64,000 bases of DNA. It comes from Struthidea cinerea. Taxonomy: Eukaryota > Chordata > Aves > Passeriformes > Corcoracidae. Numbering within the stretch: the first letter of the stretch is position 1; each line of letters opens with the position of its first letter. The stretch covers positions 4,356,387 to 4,420,386 of the forward strand of contig VZTI01004803.1 of assembly GCA_013397865.1 (NCBI GenBank), given 5' to 3'. Below the pieces are notes generated by a model. It was given only the letters and a program-made list of their open reading frames with translations. It searched no databases and was not told the DNA's origin. Positions 13,923 to 26,048 of the stretch are shown piece by piece. The position numbers and the translations under genes were made by a program.

Positions 13923-13977
13923 GGGTTTGGTTTGGTTTGGTTTGTTTGGTTTGGTTTGGTTTGGTTTGGTTTGTTTC
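13923..13977 (+). repeat. (GGTTT)n pentanucleotide satellite
   Basis: About ten copies of ggttt, with two gttt-type interruptions. The strand asymmetry is marked: the plus strand has almost only G and T. It differs from the telomere unit TTAGGG, so it is not an interstitial telomere. Confidence 0.95.
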
Positions 13978-15129
13978 CAGAGCACTAGTATAGTGTAGGG
14001 AATGATTCAGTTCCTGTGACTGGCCATAGGGCTAGAATGGTAATTTCATCCCTCATGTACAACTAGCAAAATTTTTACAGGTATAGCCTTCATTCACTTT
14101 TACACGCATTTGTATTCATCCAGGCTTAGGAAAGCAGCTATACAAAGTAATCACAACAGCAGAGCAATTGCTTTTTAATATTGTTGTATGTTGTGGTAAC
14201 ATAGTTACATATTTAAAATATTTTCCGGCAAATTTCAACAATACTGTTCATGAGCTTACGTGAAAGAAAATAAATTTTTATACTACTTGCACATAACTTA
14301 GTTTCAGAAGAAGGCATTTGAAATCCACTGACATTTCTTTCATAATAAGGTAATAGTTTTCTCCCAACTGTCACTGCTTTCAACTTAAGATGAATGTCAG
14401 TGAGATTTTGGGAAAGAAATCTCCTGCTGAATTCTAATGGATATAGTTTGAGACTGTTATGTACTTCCCTCATGAGGGCGTACTTAGTGCAGAGGCTTTG
14501 TCTTCACTGGCTCTGCCTTCTTGTGGCATAATCTCTTCTATTAAAGAGCGGTGCCCCCAGGAATTCCTACAAAGCAAGGTCCACTGTGGCAAGAGTTAAA
14601 ACAAAACTTTGCAAATATCTTGAAAGCTGTTTCTGAATCTGAGCAAAAGTTGAAGTCGTTGCCCACTGTGTCCACGGAGACACAGAAAACCACTTTGAGC
14701 TATGACGCCCTGTAGTTCAAATACATTAAGCATTAGGGAGAGAAGTGGAATTTTGTACCCTTTGTCACGGGATGCTCATTTTGTGCTTCTTCAGTTTTAA
14801 GGTTAAATTAGGGTATAAAACATTCAGCACATATTATCACACCCTTTTGATTGAATTCATCAAGACAAGTTGCTAACAGACAGGAGTAAATAACCAGTTA
14901 AGAGGGTGTTACAAAACAAAATAGAGCACATAAGCTGGTCAGGAATTGTAAGTGCAACACCATCAGCCAAAAGAAGTCAGAACTGAGGGATGACAGGATT
15001 GCTGAACAAACATTTTTAATAAGCCTTTATTATAAATTCCATCAGTTACACATTATTAGCTCCACTACACTGCAGAAACACAGGAGGGATAATTTGAACT
15101 GCATTATTTATAATACAACAAACCACAAT

Positions 15130-15162
15130 ACCTCCAGGGTGTATATAATCCAAACAATTTTA
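15130..15162 (+). repeat. 33-bp dispersed direct repeat, copy 2
   Basis: Matches the copy at 12002-12034 at 32 of 33 positions, in the same orientation, 3.1 kb away. It sits in otherwise unique sequence, with no CR1 tail beside it. Confidence 0.85.
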
Positions 15163-16024
15163 TTTTGCCACTCATTGCTGCATTTTCTGAATGTCAGCAC
15201 CTTGTTGCCTTACCAGCTGGATTGGTACAAAAGATCTTGCTATTACTATAAGTCAGTCAGCTGCAGTGTTGTTGACTTGACTGCATGTGATCCCCATTTC
15301 AGCTGAAGAAGATCAATCCTTCACAAGCCAAAGCCAACAACAAGGATAGAATACCACTTTAGGAAAAAAAACCAACCTCTCCAAAGGTCATAGACTCTCT
15401 TACAGTGCAAAATATCTCAACACTGCCTTTAAGAGACATAATATCAATGCTGCATTCAATTAATGGTTTAATAAATGCAGTAGATGACCAAAGTCATGAG
15501 CCTTTTTTTTCAAAAGTTACTTCCTCTTGTAACTGTGCTAATTTTGTGTGAAAATTACTGCTCAAAATACTGCTGAAATGAAATTCAAATTCCAAACTCT
15601 ACAACAAATTCCACCTTACATTTCATGACAGTTCCAGCCACTGCAGCCCTAAAAGGAAATTAATGAAATAATTATAGTCATATGAAAGAAAGGATTTTAT
15701 TTCCCTCTGGGAACAATACTAGTGCCACTGTCACTAAAAAGTGAGAATTTAAAGACTATATATCACGCATATTTTCAAGTTTTGTTTTTCCAGCTACTAC
15801 TTAAATGATAAACAATACAGAATACTCTGTATGAATAATAGAGCAAAATAATGATTTTAATGGGAACTCTGTGTTTAATTTTTTATTTCTGTCCTGTTAC
15901 TATCCTTGTCAGACATTTTCTATTTTTTTTTAGCCTTTCATGTATGTTGGCATGTCCTAACATTTTTACCGAGAAGCACCTTTTTGTCCTCTGTTTACAG
16001 AGAAAGAAATCCTTCCTGAACTGT

Positions 16025-16070
16025 AAAAAAATCAAAATTAAAAAAAAACAAAAAAAAACCAAAAAAAAAA
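16025..16070 (+). repeat. A-rich low-complexity tract
   Basis: Several runs of 7-10 A separated by single C, T or CC. It could be a retroposon poly-A tail, but no body of a retroposon is recognised upstream. Confidence 0.8.
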
Positions 16071-17115
16071 CAGGTAGGCAGCTATGTTTCAAATAAAATA
16101 TTTCAGCTAGCTAAATAAGTAAAAAAGTGAGACACTGTTAAATATTTTGTGAAACTGAACAAATTTAGCATACTTATTTTAAAGCATCCTATTTTATCAG
16201 ATTTGTGGAATGGATATGAACAAATACTAAATTTTAAATATAAAGCTGGTCAAAGAAATTTCTGGAAGGTTCTTAAATCACTTAATTCTAAAACTGTGTC
16301 TGTAGATGCAAATAGGTATCTGTTTCTCATGTAATTCATATAACCTCAACAGGTTTATCCTTCTTCTTTTATTTAGTTCACTCACAAATTGTTGTATACT
16401 CATACACTCAATATGTCAAATTAGGAATTATGTTTAGGACTTGTTCATAATATTTGTGCTTATTAGTTATTATTATTTCTATTAATCAAATGGCTCTTTT
16501 CTAGGACAGCTTGACAAAAGTAACTGCTACAGTTAGATGGAACTGGTGATCCTACTGAGATCTAAATTTTTCAGGAAGTGAAATCTACTTATGACAAAAC
16601 ACGCATTGAGAATTTTAGAAATATTTGAATCTTTTTTAGGCTACAGGCTTTGTACTGTAGACTGATAAAAAAAGAAAAAAGACTACTAACATAGTGAAAA
16701 TTTTTAAAGGTTTTTCTACAGTCATAGATAAGAAGTATGTATGCAGGGATAAGCCAAGATTAAAAGACAGAATGCAGTACTATGCATTGAATCATGTAAA
16801 GAGTACAGCCAGAGCCTTCTCTGAGTCATTTAATTGCCTCTGTGCCAAAGTTCCAATGAAGAACTTAGGGAATACTGTCTCTCTCCTTTTTAATAATTAA
16901 ATTTCTATGTCACATATAGTACAAAGAACTTCCCATGTGTGTGTAAAATTTACCATCTAGATTGTGAAATCCTAAAAAAAATTTCTATTACATAAGTGTA
17001 GGCAGGTCTTGACTTCCGGAATGATTTAAGATAGTTGACACAAGAAAAAGAGAATAAAGACATTGAAGAGTCCAAAGCTGTATATTATAATTATTTAAAT
17101 AACTAGTAGTTAAAC

Positions 17116-17590
17116 TGTCCTGGTTTCAGCTAGGGTAGAGTTAGTTTCTTCTCAGTACCTGTTAGAGTGCTGTGTTTTGGATTCAGAATGAGAATGGTGT
17201 TAACATATTGATGTTCTGGTTTTTTGCTAAAATGTGTTTATCCTAAGGTAAGGACTTTTTTTCCTTGTCTCGTGCTCTGCCAGTGAAGAGGTTTGCAAAA
17301 GTATCGCTGGGACAGGTGACCTGAACTGACCAAAAGGATATTCCACACCATAGAACATCAAACTGGGGGACTTACCTGGAAGGGAAGCCAATCTGGGTTT
17401 GGGAAGGGTGGCTCGGGCATCAATCAGCATGTGGTGAGCAATTGTTTTGTGCATCGTTTGGGTTTTACCTTTTAGTATAGTTATTATTATTATTATTAAC
17501 TGATAGAAGCCAGTATTTATAATAAAACTTTTTATGGACTAGACTCTCACTTGTCATGAATCTCTAAAACAATTTATCAGAGTCAGGACA
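17116..17590 (+). mobile_element. Decayed endogenous retrovirus solo LTR, plus orientation
   Basis: The left end tgtcctggtttcagctaggg is the hallmark start of a large group of avian, mainly passerine, LTRs. In order there follow the block gacaggtgacctgaactgac with aaaggatattccacacc (about 17310-17350), a stretch around gtggtgagcaattg, a (TTA)n run at 17481-17498 and an AATAAA polyadenylation signal at 17521-17526. That order is what I remember for this LTR group. The right end is diverged: a possible terminal aggaca ends near 17590, but no target-site duplication matches the left flank (taaac). There is no internal gag/pol/env sequence, so it is a solo or truncated LTR. The minus-strand open frame at 17227-17454 is a by-product. 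Boundaries on the right are approximate. Confidence 0.8.
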
Positions 17591-19794
17591 CAGAATAAAT
17601 GCACTGAATAAGTTATTTAATCTCATTACACTATTTGTTTAAGCTGGTTAGAAATGAAGTGCTGGTTCAGACATCCTTTTAATATCTTTGCTTGTCCTCT
17701 GCTGTCCAACTACAGTACATAATATTAACTAGTTCATAGCTTTATTTGGTCATACATTTATGAGGAACTTTATGATTCAGGAGCTACAAGATGGAATTTC
17801 CATAAGGAATGTAAAATTTTGTCTTTTTGATGAACGGTATAGGGAGTGCCAATTTTTAGCAAAATAATTGCTAAAAATACTCATCACTAAAATTCATCAT
17901 TTAATTCCATACTCATCCCAGTCTTTTTATATAGAGGTCTCTTTAGCGTATAAATTTCTTTATCATTATATGTTCTATTGTGAAAATATTCTCTTTGATC
18001 TTAAAAAAAACTCAAGGAAACCTTAAAGCATGTGATAAGTAATATTCATGAACAAATTCTCATAAATTCCATGATTCTAGTAATTTTTCTAAAATTTTTG
18101 GGCTGCTGTGCTTCATGCCAGGCTGTTGAAGAAGCCATGGACCAAACAAAATTGATACTGAGCTAAACATTACAAAGAAAACAGTCTGAACACCGAGACA
18201 GAAAAAGCTGCACATTTCTGACAGGTGTCTGCTGTTCATGCCCAGCAGCGGAGATTCGGTATAGCAACCCCCAAACTATTGCTTACCTAGAAATAGCTGT
18301 ATTTTCTGAAAATACAGCAAGCTGGTATTCAGAGCAACAAATATTTCATGCAGCACTAAACATACACAGTTTTCAACTCAGGTGTATCTAACATCCCCTG
18401 GGGACAATAGGTTAAATATTAATCTACTCGAACTAAATGTAATCTGTACATAGTCTGTCTGCTGCTCGTATCTATTTAACAGGTAAGAGCAAGCCATCAG
18501 GTACTACTGAATAGTGACAATGTGATTAGCATCAAGGTCAAATTTTCTTAGCGGGCAAAATGAAACAGGAGCTGAAATATCATTCTGTAGTCAGCGGTGC
18601 TGAAAAACATAAGTCACTTAAAAAAACCGTCATCTCAAACCATGTGAGAATTTTATTTTTAGTCAGACTAAGGCAGAATTATGATACAAAAATGACGTTC
18701 GGAGGTCACTTATCTCATTCTCCTGCCTAAAAGTCAACTGTGTTTATGACATTTCTAATGTCTTTGCTTAATATTGAGCATACAGTGACAGAAATTCCAA
18801 AGTTACAATGTATGTTTTTTAGTATTTTAAAATAATTTATGGTAATTTTCTCCTCAATGTTTTTCTCTCTTAAATAATGTATCCATGGCTATCATCCCAA
18901 TTTTATTATACTTGCAAACTGTCCCCAGGCATTTCATGATTGCTACACTTTTCACAATCTGTAAACACCCTGCAAAGAACAGTGTTTATGAAACTATTTA
19001 AATTCATTTTTAAAGCAAAGAATCTTTACCTGGACTGTGAGCTCTCATTAGAAATTTTTTGCTTTCTTTTCACTTCCACAAACAATCTTAATCTTAATAA
19101 ACAGGAGCCTTACTTGGCCTTGAGTTTTGAAACTACAGTAAAAGTCTTGAAAATGCAGTTTGAGTAAATGTCAGTGGAATATATTAGACTCTTCCTGTCT
19201 TCTGCAGAAGAAATGGAACTGAGATCTGTAGAGTCCAGATAAAATTTCCTTAGAAATATATTTTCTAAATTATATAAGTTTGAGTTTTACTTGAATTTAG
19301 ACAGTCAAAGATATTGTTACCTGTAAAGCAGATTTTTGCAACAGCAGAAGCATCTGAACATCCATTGGAAAGGATAGGGGTTGGCTGTCAAATCTGTTTA
19401 AAAATCCCAAGAAGCAAATATTTCAACTTTGCTAATGTACTCGTTGTCATATACATTCTTCATATAGATATTACTTTCAAAGCATATTGATATTACTTTC
19501 AAAGCTGGTCACTTCATCTGACTGAAAATACAAACCATAATTCAAAGTTCTGAAACCTTTCAAAGATCAATGTTGGTAGTTTAATGATTTTTGTCTAAAG
19601 AATTTTGATATAATATGTAATGAAGAGAGGAATCAGATACTAGCACTGGTTACATGAAGATTGAAAACTAATTCTGAGAGAAAATAAAAAGAAAACAAGA
19701 AAATCAAACTTTGGGATCACATGTGAAGAAATCATAATTTTATTGAAACTTTCCAACAAAATCCACATTGATATACAAAAGGAGAAGAGAAGTG
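17591..19794. other. Gene-empty stretch, possibly with conserved non-coding DNA
   Basis: No gene is supported. The part around 18100-18620 is less repetitive and more balanced in base composition than its surroundings. It has a small perfect hairpin near 18295-18322 (gctgtatttt, loop ctg, aaaatacagc). Conservation cannot be judged from one sequence. Confidence 0.35.
19467..19505 (+). repeat. Tandem duplication with 22-bp period
   Basis: The 17-mer gatattactttcaaagc occurs at 19467-19483 and again, identical, at 19489-19505. This is a small local duplication with no evident role. Confidence 0.9.
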
Positions 19795-19950
19795 GTTACA
19801 GCACCGGCCTGCCAGAGTCGAAGAGGTATTTGGACAATGCTCTCAGGCACATGGTGTGACTCTTGGGGTGTCCTGTGCAGGGCCAGGAGCTGGACTTTGA
19901 CGATCCTTGTGGGTCCCTTTCAACTCAGCATATTCTATGATTCTATGATA
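19795..19950 (+). mobile_element. CR1 LINE 3' end, plus orientation
   Basis: The copy includes tttggacaatgctctcaggc, then acatggtgtgactcttgggg, then ggagctggactttgacgatc, and ends in tattctatgattctatgata. These are successive landmarks of the avian CR1 3' untranslated end. About 155 bp remain, 5'-truncated. The intact octamer tail and low divergence make it one of the younger CR1 copies here. Confidence 0.95.
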
Positions 19951-22449
19951 CAAGTTAATATACATATCTTTTGAGTGTTTTGATTTTTAGTTGTTTTTTT
20001 TTTTTTTTTTAATTTTGGACATACATAACATATGTAATGTATGGGTTTTTTTTTCAGCTACCAGCAGTGAGTACCAATGAATAAAACTGAGAAAGATTTT
20101 TTGAAATATCTAGAATAATATGTTGATTTACTGGACCAAATAGTCACATACTTTTGCTGCTAATATAGCTTTTTCTTCCCTTGCAAAGGGATTTTCTTTC
20201 CCTCTTGAAATAATTTTCATTAGAAATAAACATCCCTACATGTCAGTGAGACAGAACTTTTTTTTTATCACTCACGCATTCAAAAAGCTTTTGATATAAT
20301 AGTAAACATAATGTTATACTTGCTTTAAATCTGGAAAACAACTAGATTCAGGCTACAATTATATTGTAGTTTTACTTGTATATCCAGTTGGGTTTTCTTT
20401 GATATAGTAAATATCCTGCAGTTGTGCAGGATCAGGTTTCAACAGTCCCCATATTAAATACAAAGTTTTACTATTGTTTGGAATAGAAGTGTAAATCAGG
20501 TAATATATGATAAGGAGGCAAAACACATGAAACCCTCATTCTTACAAAAGTGGTAAAAATTTCAATTTCACACTGAAGTGCTTTTACAGTCAGTGCATTT
20601 TTCTTTGCAGTTGTCAAGTGAGACAGACATTCTGTGTTTTAGGAACATACCTAACTCCTTTCTCTTCCAAAAACTGGAAAACATTTTCCAATGGCTCACC
20701 TTGGTAACCACATAAAAGTTATCAAAGTTATCAATATTGAGAATAAACACAGAATCTCTGAGAATCACATACTGTGTTGTTAGCATCTCTTTTGAAAAGC
20801 ATTCTCCTTTTAAACTTCAACAGGTATATTTTTTAGAATAATGAACATTAAAGTAACAAATAAGTGAACAAAGCAGCTTGTATACTGAAGATAATAATCT
20901 GAAGAAAAAATCATAAGGTAAAGATAAGAAATCCAAAGATTTCTCCTACTCTTTCATTGCTTCATTAATTACTGAATGAGGAAACTGAAAGGATTTTAAT
21001 ATTCTACTTATATTTAATGTATTCAACCCAGAGAGACGACAACTAAAAGAGAAAAAGTAGATTTATTTTATCGACTTATTGTGTAGGCCACCACTTCAAA
21101 ATGAGAAACACAGACTGCATATTTTTACACATATATAGCATGTCATGGAGGTTCTGCACTTCAGTATTAGCATACAGCTCACACAGTACTGGAGCTGCAA
21201 TTTGCTTGCTATAGACATGTGCTCCTAGATCTGGAACTAAATTCTGCATGCCATTGATTCTTATGCTCTGAACAAAGCTAGATGGAATACAAGTTCCATA
21301 GCACTTTGAAAATAAGCACATTAACCTCAATTTAGCTAAGAGTTATCTAAGGTCATGCTTTCTAGTACTTACATCTTTGTATACATTTGTGATAGAATGA
21401 CAGACCTTTGTCTGTATGAATGAAGACATCATTGTACAATAGATGCAGTTATGATCATATAACCACAACACTACTGTGTGTAAATTTAATGCATAAACCA
21501 TAGTGAGTCATCTGTTTGTACAACTCATTTTAAAAAAATGTCCACATTTGTGCATGTCCACAGGGGAAATAGATGGCATCTAAAAATAAAAAGATGCTGT
21601 AAATACTAATGCACTTTATCTGAAGTAGTAAAAATTCAAAATATAGCACAATACTTTTCGACTATCCTTAAAAGGTTTACTGATAAGAGTTTGATGCAAG
21701 GGACGCCAGAGCAGAGTGAGCCAATTGTTTCATCTTATCTCCCATAAAATATAGATCATGAAACATCCCCCAGTAAAACTTGTATCAGTCTCGCATTTTC
21801 TGTTTGAGCAACCCCACATGCATAGAAAAAATTTTTTTTTCTCATTTCAGGTTTTGATTGTTATACCCTAGTACATATTTTCCTCTAGTATATCACACTA
21901 ATTAAAATCAGAAATTTATTTCTAGGATGGATTTGTGACACCCACTTAAAATTATGTATCTACGAAAAAATGGTATAAAAATATTCGAAGGACAACCTCT
22001 TCCACTAAGAAAGTTCTCGTATATCCTGACATTAACTCTTAGGTTTCAATCTGATTTGTCAAAAGTTTAGCAATCAGAATTTAAAAGGTACAGATGCTGG
22101 TTAACAGCAAGCTTTCTAAGACAGGTGGGGTTATTCAAAAAGGCTACCATTATTTCATTGAGTTTGTTTTCTTGACTTCCTGAAACACCTGTGGAGAAAT
22201 GGATTCTACTGGGGATTTGATGATTTTGGAATATACTCACAGTCAATATAAGAAAAAAATAATTATCTGCCTCTCCTCTTTGGTCCAGGTCTGAAGTCTG
22301 ATCATCTTTCTACTGCTGAAATATAAACCCCAGTTTGACATTTCCTACTCTGGATACTAAACCTATCTCAGTCTCACTGAGGTCCTCTGGAGTATCTGGA
22401 TACTCGTGATATTCACATGATTTTTCTCCACATATACATATATTTCATT
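19951..22449. other. Gene-empty stretch
   Basis: No gene is supported. A T17 run lies at about 19994-20010. A pyrimidine tract followed by cag at about 20049-20058 mimics a splice acceptor. Minus-strand frames of 72 and 84 codons (20568-20786 and 21076-21330) match no family I recognise. Confidence 0.45.
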
Positions 22450-23054
22450 GAATCATAGAATCATAGAATGGTTTAGGTTCAAAGGGACCTTAAAGACTGC
22501 CTAGTTCCAACTGCCTTGCCATGGACAGAGACACTTCCTCAGAGCCCCATCCAACCTGGCCTTAAACACTTCCAGGAATGGGGAATCCACAACTTCTCTG
22601 GACAACCTGCTCCAGTGCCTCACCACCCTCACAGTAAAGAATTTCTTCTGGATAGCCAACTTAAATTACCCCTCTTTCAGTTTGAAGCCATCAGTCCCTG
22701 CCCTATCACTACAGTTCCTGAGGAGAGTCTCACTTCGGCTTTCTTGTAGGCTGCTATAAGGTCTCCACACAATCCTCTATTCTCCAGACCCTCTCATCCT
22801 GTTTTTATAAGTGGGGTGCACTAGTCCCGTTATCAACTTTGTGACCCTCCACTGGACCTGCTCCAACAGGTCCGTGATCTTCTTGCATTGGGGGCACCAG
22901 AGCTGGATGCAGCAGTCCAGGTGGGATCTCATAAGAGCAGAGGATAGAGGGGAGAATCACCTCCCACAGCCTGCTGGCCACACACCTTTTGATACAGCCC
23001 AGGATACACTTGGCTTTTTGGGCTGTGGGGGCACCTTTCCAGGCCATGCTGAGC
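22450..23054 (-). mobile_element. CR1 LINE, about 600 bp, minus orientation
   Basis: Read on the plus strand it starts with gaatcatagaatcatagaat, the reverse complement of the CR1 tail. It passes ccacaacttctctggacaac and ctccactggacctgctccaa, and ends near aggccatgctgag. These landmarks appear in the expected order for the 3' 600 bp of an avian CR1, covering the end of the reverse-transcriptase frame and the 3' UTR. It is 5'-truncated at about 23054, as usual for CR1. Frame-breaking changes and lack of the upstream part mean it cannot move. Open frames on both strands here (22516-22749, 22805-23077, 22811-23128) are fragments of this element. Confidence 0.96.
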
Positions 23055-25682
23055 CGTATTGGCCTGGTTGTTTTCACTATGGAGAAATTAATTATTGGCT
23101 AACCACTCTACTTCGTACAGACACCTAGGAAAGAATCTCTCAGTTTTTGAGGCATAGAGTGCATCTTCTATATGTTAAAATGTTAAACACAGGCTTTAAT
23201 AATTCTATTTTCCATGTTTTATAATGGAACTAGACGGGAAGTCTGGAATGAATTTCACCTAATGTTGGATTTCTATTAGTCTTCTGCATGCAAATTAGTC
23301 TAAAAGTTCCAATTTGTAGTCAACAGAGAGACATAAACACTTTTAAAAGTAATTTAATTGCATACCTTAGGGCAGGATGAACTATATTCCATAAATCCAT
23401 ATTCCTCTTCATATATTTTAAAGGAAACCTACTCCCTGATTTTAAATTCTACCCTAGGTCTTTTTAAGTTCATATCTAGGTGCTGTCTTAACATATAACT
23501 CTTGTACTAAAAGAATAACCCATTTTTCTATATGCAGTCCTCATCATTGTGTGTTCTGAAATGTTGGTAATATCATTGTTCTCTGTTTTCTTTAATGTCT
23601 TGAGGAACGATGGGACTGTAACACCGATATGCAGATAAGGAATCATGTATCATAAATAACATGATAAGTCATGAAAAGAAGAGTCTGTACAAGGGTAATG
23701 TATTTTGAGGGCAATGTTTTGAAGGCCAATCAATGTCTTCATCCTTACAACTGAAGCTACAGCTCTACGAATTCTCTTACACTATAGACTTTTATTGCAA
23801 TTTTAGAGTTATAGAAATAATCACAAAGAGTTTGGTACCCTTGTCAGAGTTCTTGTAACTTACATATGTATACTTTATTGAACAGATAAGGTATTATTAG
23901 CATCTTAACCCCCCTTCCAGTAAACTTGTTTACACTCAATAACACTTTTTGGCATACTTCTACCTGAAATACACAGTCCTGATAGTCAGCTGCAACAATA
24001 AGAGAGGAAATATCAGCTGAAAGAAAATATGTGTAAAAATCATACCATCGTTTAAAATATCCTATTCAAGAAAATAATTCAAGATGGATTCCAATAATTT
24101 TTAATTCCAACATTTTTAAAGTAAACTAACATAACATAAATAATCCCAGAAGGTCTGTCTATTAGGATCTTGCCACAGAACTTAGCATATTTTTATATTG
24201 GGCCAGCTGAAAAAGGTTTGCTTTCATCTGTAGCAATTTATTACTAATTTTCAAGCTTTCTATAGGAGATAAGGATGCCAAGTTAACATTATACTTATGG
24301 TTTATTAATGAAGTTTAACATACTGCAAATTCAGGGAGGAAAGGAATTACTGAATGGAAAAGATTGAAATGAAACAGATGCATGTTAAATATACTTTCTT
24401 TTTAATATTTAATTTTTTATTATTGTGACCATATGTCTACGGTAAGGTCATACAGAGTTCACTCTTGTAAAGTTACATTACTATTTTAAACTACCCAGTA
24501 ATAATTGGCCATTGGAAAAGCAAATGAATACTTTGATCTTGAGCTAGGTAAGACTGGCTATTTAAAAGTAACGTTAATAGGAACCATAATGTAAATACCA
24601 GGATAGCTCTAAATACAAAAAAATACAATATGGAGGTTTTGAGTACTAGGTTTTTGATAGGCTTGGAGCTATTTATGTTTATGATTAGTTATAGAGTTAG
24701 TCCCCAAAATCATAATTTCATATTAATCCTGTTATTACATTTGGTACACAAAATAATAAGCAGGTTGAACTAAACATAAGGATGTTACTATTATTATTTT
24801 CTAAAGAAATATTAATTTAATTTTCATGAAAGAGAATACATAACTTAAGCTTCAATCAAACTCGCCCAATATTTTTGTGACCGACATCTAAGTAAGGTAA
24901 AAATTAGGGCAATTTTTAATCTAACAGCTGAGTTTCTATCTGGGCATGAAGAAAAAATACGTAACTTAAGAAAACATATAAAACATCTGTTCTTCCTATG
25001 CAGAGAGTAATTAAACTACAGAAAGCAGCCTGATTTTTGTCTTGAAGGTTAGCAACATACAGAATATTATATATATTTCTAACATACAGAATTCCACAGT
25101 GTATATTGACAGATAATGTTAGGAGTTTGGTGCACTGTTTTCCTAAAATATCTTGGAATAACAAGCTGAATAAACATGTAGATCTAATAAAAAGGCCAAA
25201 AACTGGTTTAGTGAGAAAGAATTTCAGCGTAACTGAAATCAGGCCACAGCTGTAGAATCTGAAGCAATCATGAAAGTGAATGTTCTTTTAAAGTAGGCTG
25301 GACTGAATCACTCAGAAACATACCAGGTGCCAGACACTAAAGCACTTGCCATATTTACCAAGGCATCAGAACTGCAGGGCACTGAGTCCCAAGCAGCTTT
25401 TTGAGAGGGAATCATATTTGGAATGAAAGACTATGAAAGTGAGATGAAGTAGATTAGCATAGATTTGAGATAACTGATGCAAAATATGGAGCAAGAGGAT
25501 ATATCAGAAGAAAAATTTAAATCATCTCTTCTAACTTAGGAACCCACGCACTATTTTAAAAACAATTATACAATCCTTGTTTCTGCACCAAAGTTATACC
25601 AGCATAGCAACACCACTTCAATTATTTTTCCCCATCCTATTTATGGTATACGTAATATTCTTACATTAGGATAGAATACCAA
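23055..25682. other. Gene-empty AT-rich stretch
   Basis: Nothing recognisable. The sequence is AT-rich and unique-looking. The longest frame is an 82-codon minus-strand one at 24916-25164 that is not recognised. Confidence 0.5.
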
Positions 25683-26048
25683 GAATCATAGAATCTTAAA
25701 ATAGCTTAGGTTGGAAGGACCCCGAGATTCCACCCACTGGATCAGTTTGCTCAGGATCCCAGCCAACCTGACCTTGAACACCTCCAGGGATGGGGTATCT
25801 ACCACTTCACTGGGTAACCTCCTCCATTGTCTCACCACTCTCATAATAAAGAATTTCTTTCTGACATCTAATCTACATCTCTCCTCTCATAGTGTAAAAC
25901 CATTCCCCCTTGACCTATTTCTATTTATCTGTGAAAATATCTCTTTACCTCTTTTTTATAAGCCCCTTTTAGGTACCCAAAGACTACTATAAGGTCTTCC
26001 CAGAGACTTGTCATCTCCAGAATGAAAAACTCCAACTCCCTAAGCTTT
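25683..26048 (-). mobile_element. CR1 LINE 3' part, minus orientation, older copy
   Basis: The left end gaatcatagaatcttaaaat is a decayed reverse CR1 tail. It is followed by ggttggaaggacc, then acctccagggatgggg, then taaagaatttctttctgaca, and it fades near ccaactccctaagc. These are CR1 landmarks in order. It differs from the 22.4-kb copy both by divergence and by small deletions, so it is an independent and older insertion. The plus-strand frame at 25711-25992 lies within it and is not a gene. Confidence 0.95.

Larger units (their letters stand above)
13978..17115. other. Gene-empty stretch
   Basis: No gene is supported. It contains the second copy of the 33-bp repeat (15130-15162) and an A-rich tract at 16025-16070. 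Open frames over the A-rich tract are caused by lysine or phenylalanine codon runs and are not genes. Confidence 0.45.

Noticed and set aside
13923..13977. Interstitial telomere-like array
   Set aside because: The unit is GGTTT, not TTAGGG; it is an ordinary pentanucleotide satellite.
20041..20072. Possible microexon after a long pyrimidine tract ending in cag
   Set aside because: The candidate would be only about 9 bases before a gtgagt, and poly-T runs in AT-rich DNA often mimic acceptors.
22811..23128. 105-codon plus-strand frame with an opposite 90-codon frame
   Set aside because: Both are antisense and sense readings of the 600-bp CR1 copy and not independent genes.
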